From Geoglobus sp. UBA235 (lineage in GTDB: Archaea; Halobacteriota; Archaeoglobi; Archaeoglobales; Archaeoglobaceae): a stretch of 64,000 bases of DNA. Below are positions 8,763 to 16,563 of this stretch, one piece after another. Below the pieces are notes generated by a model. That model was not told where the DNA came from. It was given only the letters and a program-made list of their open reading frames with translations, and ran no database searches. The position numbers and the translations under genes were made by a program. The stretch lies in assembly GCA_002494725.1 (NCBI GenBank), contig DACG01000030.1:85510-149509 (forward strand). The letters run 5' to 3'. Position 1 is the first letter of the stretch. Every line of letters begins with the position of its first letter.

Positions 8763-11561
8763 TTACTCTATGTAAATTGCAGGCTTTCCGGGCATTGAGG
8801 CACGCATCTTCTCTTCAGGAATCATTTCACTGTCGATTATCAGCTCAAGTCCTGTTTCCTTTTCAATGAACTCCTTTGCATTTCTGACAATCCTTTCCTC
8901 ATCAATTTCCATGAGCTCTTCACCCTCTCTGAAAGCTCTCCTGAGAAAGCTCTGAACATCCTTTGAAATCTTTCTAAGCCTCTCATCTTTCATGAGCTCC
9001 TTCATAACCTCTTTCATGTTGCTCTTTGACCTTGCAACCCTGAGTGCCTCTCTCTTCCACCCCTCTGCAAAGGCAATGTAAACTCTGGATGGTCTCTCTA
9101 CAAATTTCTTCACCTCATTTATATCGTCAATGAGGGCTTCAAGGTATCTCTCCGCAACCTCAAGTTCCGGACTTACTTTGGATTCATCATAATCGGGATA
9201 TGGCTGAAGACTTATGAAGGAATCATGCTTCCAGTGCCAGATCTCCTCGCATATATGTGGAGTGAAGGGAGCCAAGAGTCTAAGCCAGTCGTCAAGTATG
9301 ATGGACAGATTCTTACCCCCTCTCCTCAGGTACCATCTGATGTCATTCATCACCTCAAAAAAGGCTACGTTGACGGCTCTTCTCGTCTGAAGATTGTTCA
9401 TTGCCTCTCTTGTTTCTCTGACTGCTCTCTGGAATCTGCTTATCAGCCATCTATCGAGATCTGTGATATCCTCGGGTTCTTTCAGGTAATATTCCTCTGC
9501 CAGAGAGTAAAGCCTTGCCAGATGAGCTGAAAGGCTCTCCACATCCTTCCTCTTCCAGTCAGCATCGCTGTCATACTCAGATGCGTGAAGAATGTACATC
9601 CTCGTCACGTCTGCACCGAATTCTGAGACTGCTCTCCTTAGAGTTAGCAGAGGACCCTTGCTCTTGCTCATCTTCTTCCCTTCAAGACTCACAAAGCCGT
9701 TAACTGCTATTGCTCTCGGCCAGTACTCCTCTGGAAAAAGGGCTATGTGGTGAAAGAGGAAAAACAGCAAGTGGTTTGCCACAAGATCCTTGCCACTGCT
9801 TCTGAGATCAACAGGATACCAGTAATCGAACTCATTTCTCAGGGATTTTACAAAATCCGGATCGACTCCTGACCTCTTCGATACCGTCCCAGGGTCTCCA
9901 ATTCCAAGGATAACGTGGTCAAGAAGCTCGGGAGTCAGATTTTCAGGGCTGAGTCTTCCGGAATTTATGTGCCTGGCGATTATGTAGTATGCCATGTAGA
10001 TTGTCGAGTCTGATAAGCTCTCAATGAGCCATTCCCTGTCCCATGGAATTCTTGTTCCCAGACCCTTTCTCCTTGCACATGCCTTATCCTTCAACCACTC
10101 AATCTTGTTCCTGAACTCCTCCTTGTAGTATTCAGGGATTATCCTCATTTTTTCAAGCCACTCCAGAACCTTTTCCTTCCACTCAGGATTTGAGTAGTTC
10201 AGAAACCACTGATCCTTCACAACCTTAACAACGCACTCAGTACCGCACCTGCATATCACAGGCTTTTCGCTGAACTCATAAAAAACATCTCCATTCCCGC
10301 TTTTTATCAGATCCTCATGCACCCTGTCCTTGGCAATTGAAACCTTCATTCCGCTGTACTTCCCCGTATTTTCCATCATCACTCCCCTGTGAAACTCCCT
10401 CTTGTAAACCAGCTTTGTTGCTCTGTCAAGAAGTTCCACATCATTCTGATTTTTAATTCCGAGCTCTTCAGTTATGGCCTCAGCTGGTACGACATGCTTC
10501 TCTCCTTCAATTTCAATAAGAACCACTGGTTTTAGCTTTTCAATCACATCCCTGCCTATCCCGTACATCTCAAGAATTCCGGATCTTTCTAAGTCCTTTA
10601 TTGCAACATAGTCAAACGGTGCGTGAGCTGGAACCGACATCACAACTCCTGTCGCATTATCAGGATCAACAAATTCAGCAGGAAGCACAGGCACCTTTCT
10701 ACCTGTAACGGGATTAACAGCATATCTCCCAAAAAATGATCCGGCATCAACCTCCTTCACGAACTCAACGTTCTTGTCCGTGAACTTCAGCTTTTCATAC
10801 GCCTTTCTGCTAACCATCCACCTCTCTCCATCAACCCTGACAATCACATACGTCTCAGGTTTTAGCCAGATGTTTGTGACACCAAACACAGTTTCAGGTC
10901 TCAGAGTTGCACATGGAAGGATAATATCAGAGTCCTCGAGCCTGAACTTTATGACCGTGAACTCAACTATTGTCGCAGACTCTCCTGCCAGCAGATCATG
11001 ATCCTCGACCGGATTGTCATCATGAGGACAGTACCTGACGGGATGACTTCCCTTGACAATCAGATTCTTCTCCTTCAGCTTCCAGTACTGCCACTCTATG
11101 AATCTCTGATAGGCTTCATCCATTGTTGTGAACTTTCTTCTCCAGTCTATGGAAAATCCTATCATTCTGAGGGCATTCTCAGCCTCTCTCGAGAAGTACT
11201 CGACGATCTTTTCCGGAGTTGTCAGCTGAATTAAATCATCATACGGGACATCATGGAACTTGGTGTACACGTCAATCGTCCTCTCATCCCTCTTTTCAAT
11301 GAGCTCTGCAAGCCCGATTATCGGTGTTCCTGTAACATGGAATCCCATGGGGAAGAGTACATTGTAACCGAGCATTCGCATGTACCTCGCCACAGCATCT
11401 CCAATTGTGAACGTTCTTGTATGGCCAGCATGAAGATTTCCGTTGAGATAGGGATAGGGAATTGTGATGAAGAATTTCTCTTTTTCAGATGGGTCAGCAT
11501 GAAATATGCCATGCTTTTCCCACTCCCTCTGCCATTTCCTCTCGATCTCCCTGAAGTCCAT
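8763..11561 (-). CDS. leuS: Leucyl-tRNA synthetase
   Basis: A 932-residue class I synthetase of the archaeal/eukaryotic type. The HIGH motif appears as HAGHTRTF around residue 41, and the KMSKSKG loop near residue 635. A large CP1 editing domain with the T-rich ATLRPETVFGVTN segment lies between, and the C-terminal anticodon-binding domain begins near residue 710. It charges tRNA-Leu and edits mischarged norvaline or isoleucine. The gene starts 20 bases after the archaetidylserine synthase stop and may be the last gene of the lipid operon. Confidence 0.97.
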   Translation of the reverse strand: MDFREIERKWQREWEKHGIFHADPSEKEKFFITIPYPYLNGNLHAGHTRTFTIGDAVARYMRMLGYNVLFPMGFHVTGTPIIGLAELIEKRDERTIDVYTKFHDVPYDDLIQLTTPEKIVEYFSREAENALRMIGFSIDWRRKFTTMDEAYQRFIEWQYWKLKEKNLIVKGSHPVRYCPHDDNPVEDHDLLAGESATIVEFTVIKFRLEDSDIILPCATLRPETVFGVTNIWLKPETYVIVRVDGERWMVSRKAYEKLKFTDKNVEFVKEVDAGSFFGRYAVNPVTGRKVPVLPAEFVDPDNATGVVMSVPAHAPFDYVAIKDLERSGILEMYGIGRDVIEKLKPVVLIEIEGEKHVVPAEAITEELGIKNQNDVELLDRATKLVYKREFHRGVMMENTGKYSGMKVSIAKDRVHEDLIKSGNGDVFYEFSEKPVICRCGTECVVKVVKDQWFLNYSNPEWKEKVLEWLEKMRIIPEYYKEEFRNKIEWLKDKACARRKGLGTRIPWDREWLIESLSDSTIYMAYYIIARHINSGRLSPENLTPELLDHVILGIGDPGTVSKRSGVDPDFVKSLRNEFDYWYPVDLRSSGKDLVANHLLFFLFHHIALFPEEYWPRAIAVNGFVSLEGKKMSKSKGPLLTLRRAVSEFGADVTRMYILHASEYDSDADWKRKDVESLSAHLARLYSLAEEYYLKEPEDITDLDRWLISRFQRAVRETREAMNNLQTRRAVNVAFFEVMNDIRWYLRRGGKNLSIILDDWLRLLAPFTPHICEEIWHWKHDSFISLQPYPDYDESKVSPELEVAERYLEALIDDINEVKKFVERPSRVYIAFAEGWKREALRVARSKSNMKEVMKELMKDERLRKISKDVQSFLRRAFREGEELMEIDEERIVRNAKEFIEKETGLELIIDSEMIPEEKMRASMPGKPAIYIE

Positions 11562-11581
11562 GGATGGACTTCAGCCATTGA

Positions 11582-12157
11582 TTAAAAATATTTACCCAAA
11601 CTTTTCCTGAAAGGTGGGGAGATCATATAGAGAACATTCAGGGCAAGAACAGCATAGACAAATTCAACTCTGAACACTGCTCCAATCAATGCCAGCGCCA
11701 TCACAGACAGAAGACGGGGATTCTTTATCTTTGCATATTCAACATTGCTCACCATCAGGAATGCGATGACTATGCTCAAAACTCCTGCAACAGTTTCTCC
11801 AGCCACAATTCTGACGGATATTACAAGAAGGGCCGAGGAGGTTATCGGAAAGCCGATGAAGTCCTCATGCTCCTCTGCTGTGAATCTTGCAAGCCTGTAC
11901 ATTCCTGCTAAAAGGTATGCAAGAGAGAAAACCGGGAAGAAAAATGCTGCTGCAACACCGAAAGATGCAAAATCAGCCAGGGAGTCAACAAACCTGCCAT
12001 ACTTTCCTGAATATCCCTTTCTTGCAAGATAACCATCAAATCCATCCATTATTGCTGCCAGAAAGATGTACTTGGGATCCTGCATGATGATTGCCATGAA
12101 TCCGAAAAAAACATTGAGGAATGAGAAGTAATCTGCAACATCAATGTGCTTTCTCAT
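11582..12157 (-). CDS. Archaetidylserine synthase (CDP-alcohol phosphotransferase)
   Basis: A 191-residue membrane enzyme with the CDP-alcohol phosphotransferase signature D-G-x2-A-R-x8-G-x3-D-x3-D (MDGFDGYLARKGYSGKYGRF, then DSLAD) and several hydrophobic helices. By context and length it transfers archaetidyl from CDP-archaeol to serine. It overlaps the next-upstream decarboxylase gene by 17 bases, as expected for consecutive steps of archaetidylethanolamine synthesis. Substrate assignment rests on neighbours. Confidence 0.88.
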   Translation of the reverse strand: MRKHIDVADYFSFLNVFFGFMAIIMQDPKYIFLAAIMDGFDGYLARKGYSGKYGRFVDSLADFASFGVAAAFFFPVFSLAYLLAGMYRLARFTAEEHEDFIGFPITSSALLVISVRIVAGETVAGVLSIVIAFLMVSNVEYAKIKNPRLLSVMALALIGAVFRVEFVYAVLALNVLYMISPPFRKSLGKYF

Positions 12158-12722
12158 CTTTCACCGCCACCGTCTGGCCTGCCTTAACCCTATCACCCCT
12201 GCCCACAACAAATCTGTATCCCTCAGGTATCTCAAGAGTTACCCTTGAACCGAATACGATCATCCCTAATCTCTGCCCTCTCTTAACTCTTTCTCCCACT
12301 CTCAGATAGCAGATAATTCTTCTGGCAAACACTCCTGCGATCTGCTCAACCACAAAAACTCCATCTTCAGATCTTATCCATATTCTGTTTCTCTCATTTG
12401 ATCTGCTCCTTTTCAGAAATGCAGGGAAGAACCTCCCGCTTACATACTCTATCTCCTCAACAACACCATCACAGGGACTTCGGTTTACATGGCAGTCAAA
12501 AATCCCCATGAATATTTCTATTTTTCTCTCAGAGGCTTCAACAATCCTTCCATCGGCAGGAGAAGTTACTCCTGTTCCAATCTCCCTTTCAGGATCTCTG
12601 TAAAAGTAAATCAGAAATGCTGCAAACATCAGAAAGACTGCAGAAACCTCTGGTCTTAAAAACCAGAAAACCACTGATACAGCAATCAGGAAAGTAACAG
12701 CTCTCAACCCTGTCCTCTCCAA
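12141..12722 (-). CDS. Archaetidylserine decarboxylase (PSD-A type)
   Basis: A 193-residue protein with an N-terminal hydrophobic hairpin and the phosphatidylserine decarboxylase fold (FMGIFDCHVNRSPCDGVV). The self-cleavage site is the GS of FGSRVTLEIPEGY, where serine becomes the pyruvoyl cofactor. It makes archaetidylethanolamine. It overlaps the archaeosortase gene by 19 bases and the synthase by 17, giving a tightly coupled artA-decarboxylase-synthase operon. Confidence 0.92.
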   Translation of the reverse strand: MERTGLRAVTFLIAVSVVFWFLRPEVSAVFLMFAAFLIYFYRDPEREIGTGVTSPADGRIVEASERKIEIFMGIFDCHVNRSPCDGVVEEIEYVSGRFFPAFLKRSRSNERNRIWIRSEDGVFVVEQIAGVFARRIICYLRVGERVKRGQRLGMIVFGSRVTLEIPEGYRFVVGRGDRVKAGQTVAVKDEKAH

Positions 12723-13459
12723 GTCCTCATCACCTCGTCCTTAAGGCTGAATATCATATCTGCAAACTCTGGAAGAAGTCTGAAAACACCCAGAGAAATA
12801 AAAATCAACGCGAGAGTTGCGAGGACCTTAGATATCACATGATGAGCGATGTAGAAGCTGTAATCTGCAGGACCAAACCACCCATCACCAAAGGCGGCAA
12901 TAATGAAAACATTTCTCATAATATTCAGAATGTAAATGACAGGCACCGAGATCATGAATGCCATGACTCTTCTCCTGATCTGAGCTGATGTGGAGATTGA
13001 TATTCCAGCAAACAGTGCCATGCTCTCTATGCCCGTACAGGCCAGGATTATCTGGACATAATCATCTCTGTATCGGATGATGTCCTCAGAATGTCTTGTG
13101 AAATCGAATCCGACTGATTTTGCAAAAAGAAGCGTCACATCTGTTGTGTGGGATATCAGATTTGATTTCAGAGGAGTTAGTGCAAACGTGAAGTATATCA
13201 GAGATGAGACAAGGACTACTGATGTGGCAGATATGAATACACTGCTGTTTCTGGTTCTTAGAATTGTTATGCCAAGAAATGTGAACAGTGAAAAAGCGGA
13301 GACCATTATTGCGGTGTTGTAATAGTCACCAATTTCCAGATAATAGTCAATTTTGAGAAGCCATGAAATACCAAAGAGAGACCATCCGGCAAATCCGAGA
13401 ATTCTCCTTCTCGTTACAACATAAATCAGCATGAGAGCAATTGAAGTAAATTCAAGCAT
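12704..13459 (-). CDS. artA: Archaeosortase A-like transpeptidase
   Basis: An exosortase/archaeosortase-family membrane protein with about seven helices. The catalytic triad is visible: Cys in ILACTGIESM, Arg in NIMRNVF, His in IAHHVIS. Archaeosortase A processes C-terminal PGF-type tripartite tails and couples surface proteins to an archaeal lipid. Co-transcription with the ethanolamine-lipid enzymes is biologically sensible, because in haloarchaea those lipids are needed for ArtA substrates. The frame is open to 13567, but that would run past the divergent start at 13498. An ATG at 13459 sits 26 bp from a minus-strand TATA and is preferred; ATG 13492 is an alternative. Confidence 0.9.
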   Translation of the reverse strand: MLEFTSIALMLIYVVTRRRILGFAGWSLFGISWLLKIDYYLEIGDYYNTAIMVSAFSLFTFLGITILRTRNSSVFISATSVVLVSSLIYFTFALTPLKSNLISHTTDVTLLFAKSVGFDFTRHSEDIIRYRDDYVQIILACTGIESMALFAGISISTSAQIRRRVMAFMISVPVIYILNIMRNVFIIAAFGDGWFGPADYSFYIAHHVISKVLATLALIFISLGVFRLLPEFADMIFSLKDEVMRTWRGQG

Positions 13460-13498
13460 AATCGGGAAATTTATTAACTGAATATAAGACATTCGGCG
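13459..13498. promoter_or_regulatory. Interleaved divergent leaderless promoters (artA / PHP)
   Basis: The two start codons are 39 bases apart. A plus-strand BRE/TATA (GGGAAATTTATTAA, centre near 13472) lies 26 bp before the GTG at 13498. A minus-strand TATA (GTCTTATATTC, centre near 13485) lies 26 bp before the ATG at 13459. Each spacing is what a leaderless archaeal transcript needs, and both boxes fit in the same 40 bp. Confidence 0.6.
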
Positions 13499-14151
13499 TG
13501 GATTTGCACATTCACAGCACATACTCTGATGGAAATGCAGAGATACATGAGATAGCCAGAAAGGCAAGAGAAAGAGGAATGAAGGTAATTGCCATAGCCG
13601 ACCACTCTATGGATCATCCGAGAGGTCTGAATGAAAGAAAAGCAAGGAGAAGGGAAGTGGAGATAAGAACTGCAGAGGAAAAGATTGGAATAAGAATACT
13701 TGATGCTGTGGAGTGTGCAATTCTTGAGAACGGAGAGATACTCTTACCCGACCATGACTTTGAGCTGGTAATTGCATCCATTCACTCTCATCTGTCTGTT
13801 AGAGAGGTGTGCAGGAGGGTAAAGCTGTGCATTGAAAAAAATGATGTGCACATCATAGGCCACCTTCATGCCGGAATGTTCTCAGTTGACTCCAGCATTT
13901 CTGAGTTTGACCTTGAGATAGTTGATGCTGCAAAGGAGAGTGGAGTTGCAATTGAGATAAACAGCTACCACATGTCCCCTCCTGAAAGCTTTCTCAGACT
14001 TTGCAGTGGGAAGGAGATTCTTTACTCATTCGGAAGTGATGCTCACAATCTTTCAATGGTTGGAAAAATTGATTTCAGCATCAGGATGGCAAAGATTTAT
14101 CTGAGAGATGGAAGGAATATTGTCAATGAAATGCATTACTCTGACCGTTGA
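13498..14151 (+). CDS. PHP-domain phosphoesterase
   Basis: A 217-residue protein that begins directly with the first metal motif DLHIHSTYSDG, followed by IAIADHS, then later SIHSH, IGHLH and FGSDAH, all PHP metal ligands. It is expected to be a metal-dependent phosphoesterase such as a histidinol-phosphatase-like or RNase-P-subunit-like enzyme; the substrate is not identifiable. The GTG start puts the catalytic motif at residue 2, common in this family. Its 3' end overlaps the Nudix gene by 26 bases. Confidence 0.88.
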   Translation: MDLHIHSTYSDGNAEIHEIARKARERGMKVIAIADHSMDHPRGLNERKARRREVEIRTAEEKIGIRILDAVECAILENGEILLPDHDFELVIASIHSHLSVREVCRRVKLCIEKNDVHIIGHLHAGMFSVDSSISEFDLEIVDAAKESGVAIEINSYHMSPPESFLRLCSGKEILYSFGSDAHNLSMVGKIDFSIRMAKIYLRDGRNIVNEMHYSDR

Positions 14152-14566
14152 TGGAATCGTCCCCTATATAGGAGGAATAGTCCTTGTAAGGCGAAAGAAT
14201 GAACCATTCAAGGGCCATTATGCACTTCCTGGAGGGATAGTGGAGTATGGAGAGACCGTGGAGGAGGCTGTCATTAGGGAGGTGCATGAGGAGACCGGCC
14301 TTGAATGTGAGGTCAAAAGACTGGTGGGAGTTTATTCCGACCCTGAAAGGGATCCAAGGGGACATTTTGTGAGTGTTTGCTTTCTTATGGATGTCAGAGG
14401 TGGAGAGCTCAGAGCCGGAAGTGATGCAGATGATGTAAAGGTTTTTAAATTGGGAGAACTTCCACCCCTTGCATTTGATCACTCAAGAATGTTGAAGGAT
14501 GCAGAGGTGATGCTCAGTGGAATTCTGTCCAAAGTGCAAGAGCATAATGATCTATCAGGGCGATAA
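14126..14566 (+). CDS. Nudix hydrolase
   Basis: About 146 residues with a perfect Nudix box G-x5-E-x7-R-E-V-x-E-E-x-G-L (GGIVEYGETVEEAV, then IREVHEETGL). The family hydrolyses nucleoside diphosphates linked to another group, for example ADP-ribose. An upstream in-frame ATG at 14108 would lengthen it by six residues; MKCITLTVDG at 14126 is the more natural start. It overlaps the PHP gene upstream and the TFS gene downstream, so the three are translated from one mRNA. Confidence 0.9.
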   Translation: MKCITLTVDGIVPYIGGIVLVRRKNEPFKGHYALPGGIVEYGETVEEAVIREVHEETGLECEVKRLVGVYSDPERDPRGHFVSVCFLMDVRGGELRAGSDADDVKVFKLGELPPLAFDHSRMLKDAEVMLSGILSKVQEHNDLSGR

Positions 14567-14828
14567 GGCTGTTTGCAGAAAATGTGGATACGAGAAAGAA
14601 GCTGATGAGAGGCCAGGTCTGATAATAACCGCCAGAAGGAATGAAGAAGAGATTCCGGTCATTGAGGGAGAGGATATCAGAACCCTCCCGACAACAAATG
14701 TCATCTGCCCTCAGTGCGGGAACAATGAAGCATTCTGGTGGCTCAGACAGCTAAGGGCTGCTGATGAAAGTGAGGTTAGATTTTTCAGATGCACCAAGTG
14801 CGGAAAAACGTGGAGAGAGTATGATTAA
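14517..14828 (+). CDS. tfs: Transcription factor S (TFS, TFIIS/RPB9-like)
   Basis: A 103-residue protein with an N-terminal zinc ribbon (FCPKCKSIM, then CRKCGYEKE) and a C-terminal TFIIS-type ribbon (CPQCGNNEAFWWLRQLRAAD, then FFRCTKCGKTWREYD). The acidic pair normally written DE that reaches into the polymerase active site is seen in AADESEV. It stimulates cleavage of backtracked RNA in RNA polymerase. The GTG start lies 50 bases inside the Nudix gene, an unusually long overlap. Confidence 0.95.
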   Translation: MEFCPKCKSIMIYQGDKAVCRKCGYEKEADERPGLIITARRNEEEIPVIEGEDIRTLPTTNVICPQCGNNEAFWWLRQLRAADESEVRFFRCTKCGKTWREYD

Positions 14829-14831
14829 CTT

Positions 14832-15410
14832 TCACGTTCCGCTGAATCCTCCTGATATTACTATTTTCATTGCCTCCTCAACGCTTATGTCCAGGTAAAT
14901 CAGCTCATCCTCGGGAACGAGAATCACAAGCCCGGATGTTGGATTCGGAGATGTTGGTATGAAGACATTCACAAGCCTTTTTCCCGTAACCCTTTCAGCA
15001 CTATCAATTTTTGAACCGGACGTGAATCCGATTGCATAAACACCCCTTCTCGGATACTCAACAAGAACCACGCCCTTCAGCCTTTCGACATCTGAAGTGA
15101 GAAGGGCTCTCATGGCTTCCCTGACTCCAGTGTAAACGGTTCTTATCAGGGGTATTTTCCTCAGTGTGTTTTCCAGTCTCAGTATGATCTTCTGGCCGAT
15201 TGTGTGTGTTCCTATAACGCCAAGGGCGAGAACTGTGCCAAGCAGAATTGCGATGCTGAGCCCTGGGAAATAGTAGGGGGACTTTGAAAGCAGCGGCTTC
15301 AGCAGATCTTCAACTGCAGTGACTGCCCAGTAAACTATGAAAATGGTTGTTGCAAGTGGAATGAAGATCAGCAAACCGGTAACAAAGGTGTTTCTAAGGC
15401 GGTCAAGCAT
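14832..15410 (-). CDS. DUF502 family membrane protein
   Basis: A 192-residue protein with two N-terminal transmembrane helices (GLLIFIPLATTIFIVYWAV and the following GLSIAILLGTVLALGVIG segment) and the DUF502 core (IPLIRTVYTGVREAMRALL, then VNVFIPTSPNPTSGLVILVP). The function is unknown; plant homologues (LCV/COV) affect membrane trafficking. Convergent with tfs, with a 3-base gap. Confidence 0.88.
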   Translation of the reverse strand: MLDRLRNTFVTGLLIFIPLATTIFIVYWAVTAVEDLLKPLLSKSPYYFPGLSIAILLGTVLALGVIGTHTIGQKIILRLENTLRKIPLIRTVYTGVREAMRALLTSDVERLKGVVLVEYPRRGVYAIGFTSGSKIDSAERVTGKRLVNVFIPTSPNPTSGLVILVPEDELIYLDISVEEAMKIVISGGFSGT

Positions 15411-15465
15411 GACTGTATTTTCTCACAATTAGATAAAAGAGTATTGATATTCAAAAGCTTTAAAA

Positions 15466-15570
15466 ATGAAACTATTTATTTTTGTGACATGGATCGCCGT
15501 CTTATGCTACCCGGTTCAATCTTGGTATGAACAATTTTTATCCTGTACCTCATTATTAGGAAAATTATAA
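15466..15570 (+). CDS. Possible 34-residue hydrophobic peptide
   Basis: A short open frame beginning MKLFIFVTWIAVLCYP and ending after LLGKL, with a signal-like hydrophobic N-terminus and two cysteines. There is no ribosome site and the preceding AAAAGCTTTAAAAATG could supply only a weak TATA. It lies in the leader side of an AT-rich island. Chance occurrence is quite possible. Confidence 0.2.
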   Translation: MKLFIFVTWIAVLCYPVQSWYEQFLSCTSLLGKL

Positions 15571-15577
15571 TTTCAGA

Positions 15578-15625
15578 AAAATATATTTAGTGGATCTTAA
15601 TCTATGACAATTGGAGGTGATAAAG
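15578..15625 (+). promoter_or_regulatory. Promoter and strong ribosome site for peptide/UbiA unit
   Basis: A BRE/TATA-like AGAAAAATATATTTAG centred near 15583 predicts transcription from about 15609. An 8-base Shine-Dalgarno GGAGGTGA at 15613-15620 follows, 5 bases before an ATG at 15626. The ribosome site is as good as that of hsp20. Confidence 0.6.
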
Positions 15626-15700
15626 ATGGAAAAGAAGGTCGAAAGAAAGGAGAAGGTTGAGGAAGTGTTTAAGGGAATAAAGATATTCTTCACTGGCTAG
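15626..15700 (+). CDS. 24-residue charged peptide ahead of UbiA gene
   Basis: A 24-codon frame with ATG start and TAG stop. The first 12 residues are almost all Lys, Glu, Arg and Val; the tail is GIKIFFTG. It has its own TATA box and near-perfect ribosome site, and ends 8 bases before the UbiA-family gene, so the two must share a transcript. It could be a translation-coupling leader, a small regulatory peptide, or a substrate of the neighbouring enzyme; nothing in the sequence decides. A 12-base string ATATTCTTCACT occurs both at its end and inside the first codons of the UbiA gene. Confidence 0.5.
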   Translation: MEKKVERKEKVEEVFKGIKIFFTG

Positions 15701-15708
15701 TTTGAAGA

Positions 15709-16563
15709 ATGTTTTTAAAAATTTTAAAATATTCTTCACTACCACCTACTGTAATTTTCCCTATTCCTTTAGTTCCTGTTATTGTTGGTTTGTTTGCTGG
15801 GGATTTATCAACAATATGGAAACCCCTTGTATTAACTTTTTTGTTCTATCCAGGAATAAATCTATGGAATCACTTGAATGACGCAGAAGACGATCAGAAA
15901 GCAGGTAGAGATACCCCGTTTATTACAAAAAGAGTTAGAGAAATTACAGTTTTTATTATATTTTCGCTATTTTTTATTTCTGCTTGTTTTATATTTATAT
16001 TTGGAAATAGAACTGGACTAATTTTTTATTTTATTGTTTTAATATTAATTTTCCTTTACTCAGATAACATATTTACAAAAATTAGATTGAAGAGACACTA
16101 CGTAGGTGAGTTAATAGTATATTTTGTTTCTGTTCCAAGTTATATTCTAATGCTATATAGTACGATCAGTAACATTGACAAAACAGCAGTAGAACTAACA
16201 TTGGTATTAACCCCCTTGTTAGTATCTACACTATTTACCAAAGATCTTAAAGATATCTCAGCAGATAAGATAGCAGGATTGAAAACATTGGGTGTTGTGT
16301 TTAATCCAAAATCTCTTTTAAAAATGTTCTTAGGATTAGTTTGTATGTATTTCTTAATTGGGACTATTATTTTTAAACAAAGTTTGATTTTGGTATCATT
16401 TCTACCTGCAATAGGAACAATATATGCAATCTACAAATTCCATAATGCTAGATGGGAGATCACAGAATTTACTATAAAATACTATAATCTAACACTATTA
16501 TCAGGTTTGACATCCCTTTCACTGCTCATATTATTGGAGATTATAGTCAAGATTTTAGGCTAA
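15709..16563 (+). CDS. UbiA-family prenyltransferase
   Basis: A 284-residue protein with about eight transmembrane helices and both aspartate-rich motifs: NHLNDAEDDQKAGRD near residue 52 and KDLKDISADKIAGLKTL near residue 185. UbiA enzymes move a prenyl chain from a diphosphate to an acceptor (quinone ring, glycerol phosphate, heme, and others). The acceptor here is unknown. The gene is strikingly AT-rich against neighbours, with many ATA, TTA and AAA codons, which suggests recent transfer. It lacks its own ribosome site and probably relies on coupling to the 24-residue peptide. Overlaps the convergent gene by 17 bases. Confidence 0.85.
   Translation: MFLKILKYSSLPPTVIFPIPLVPVIVGLFAGDLSTIWKPLVLTFLFYPGINLWNHLNDAEDDQKAGRDTPFITKRVREITVFIIFSLFFISACFIFIFGNRTGLIFYFIVLILIFLYSDNIFTKIRLKRHYVGELIVYFVSVPSYILMLYSTISNIDKTAVELTLVLTPLLVSTLFTKDLKDISADKIAGLKTLGVVFNPKSLLKMFLGLVCMYFLIGTIIFKQSLILVSFLPAIGTIYAIYKFHNARWEITEFTIKYYNLTLLSGLTSLSLLILLEIIVKILG

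Noticed and set aside
13460..13567. Longer start of the archaeosortase gene
   Set aside because: It crosses the PHP start and the minus-strand TATA box, and begins with a cysteine- and histidine-rich stretch not seen in the family.
15495..15535. CGGTTCAATC string resembling a tRNA T-arm
   Set aside because: The flanking bases do not pair as a T-stem and no acceptor or anticodon arm can be formed. No tRNA, rRNA or CRISPR array was found anywhere in the window.
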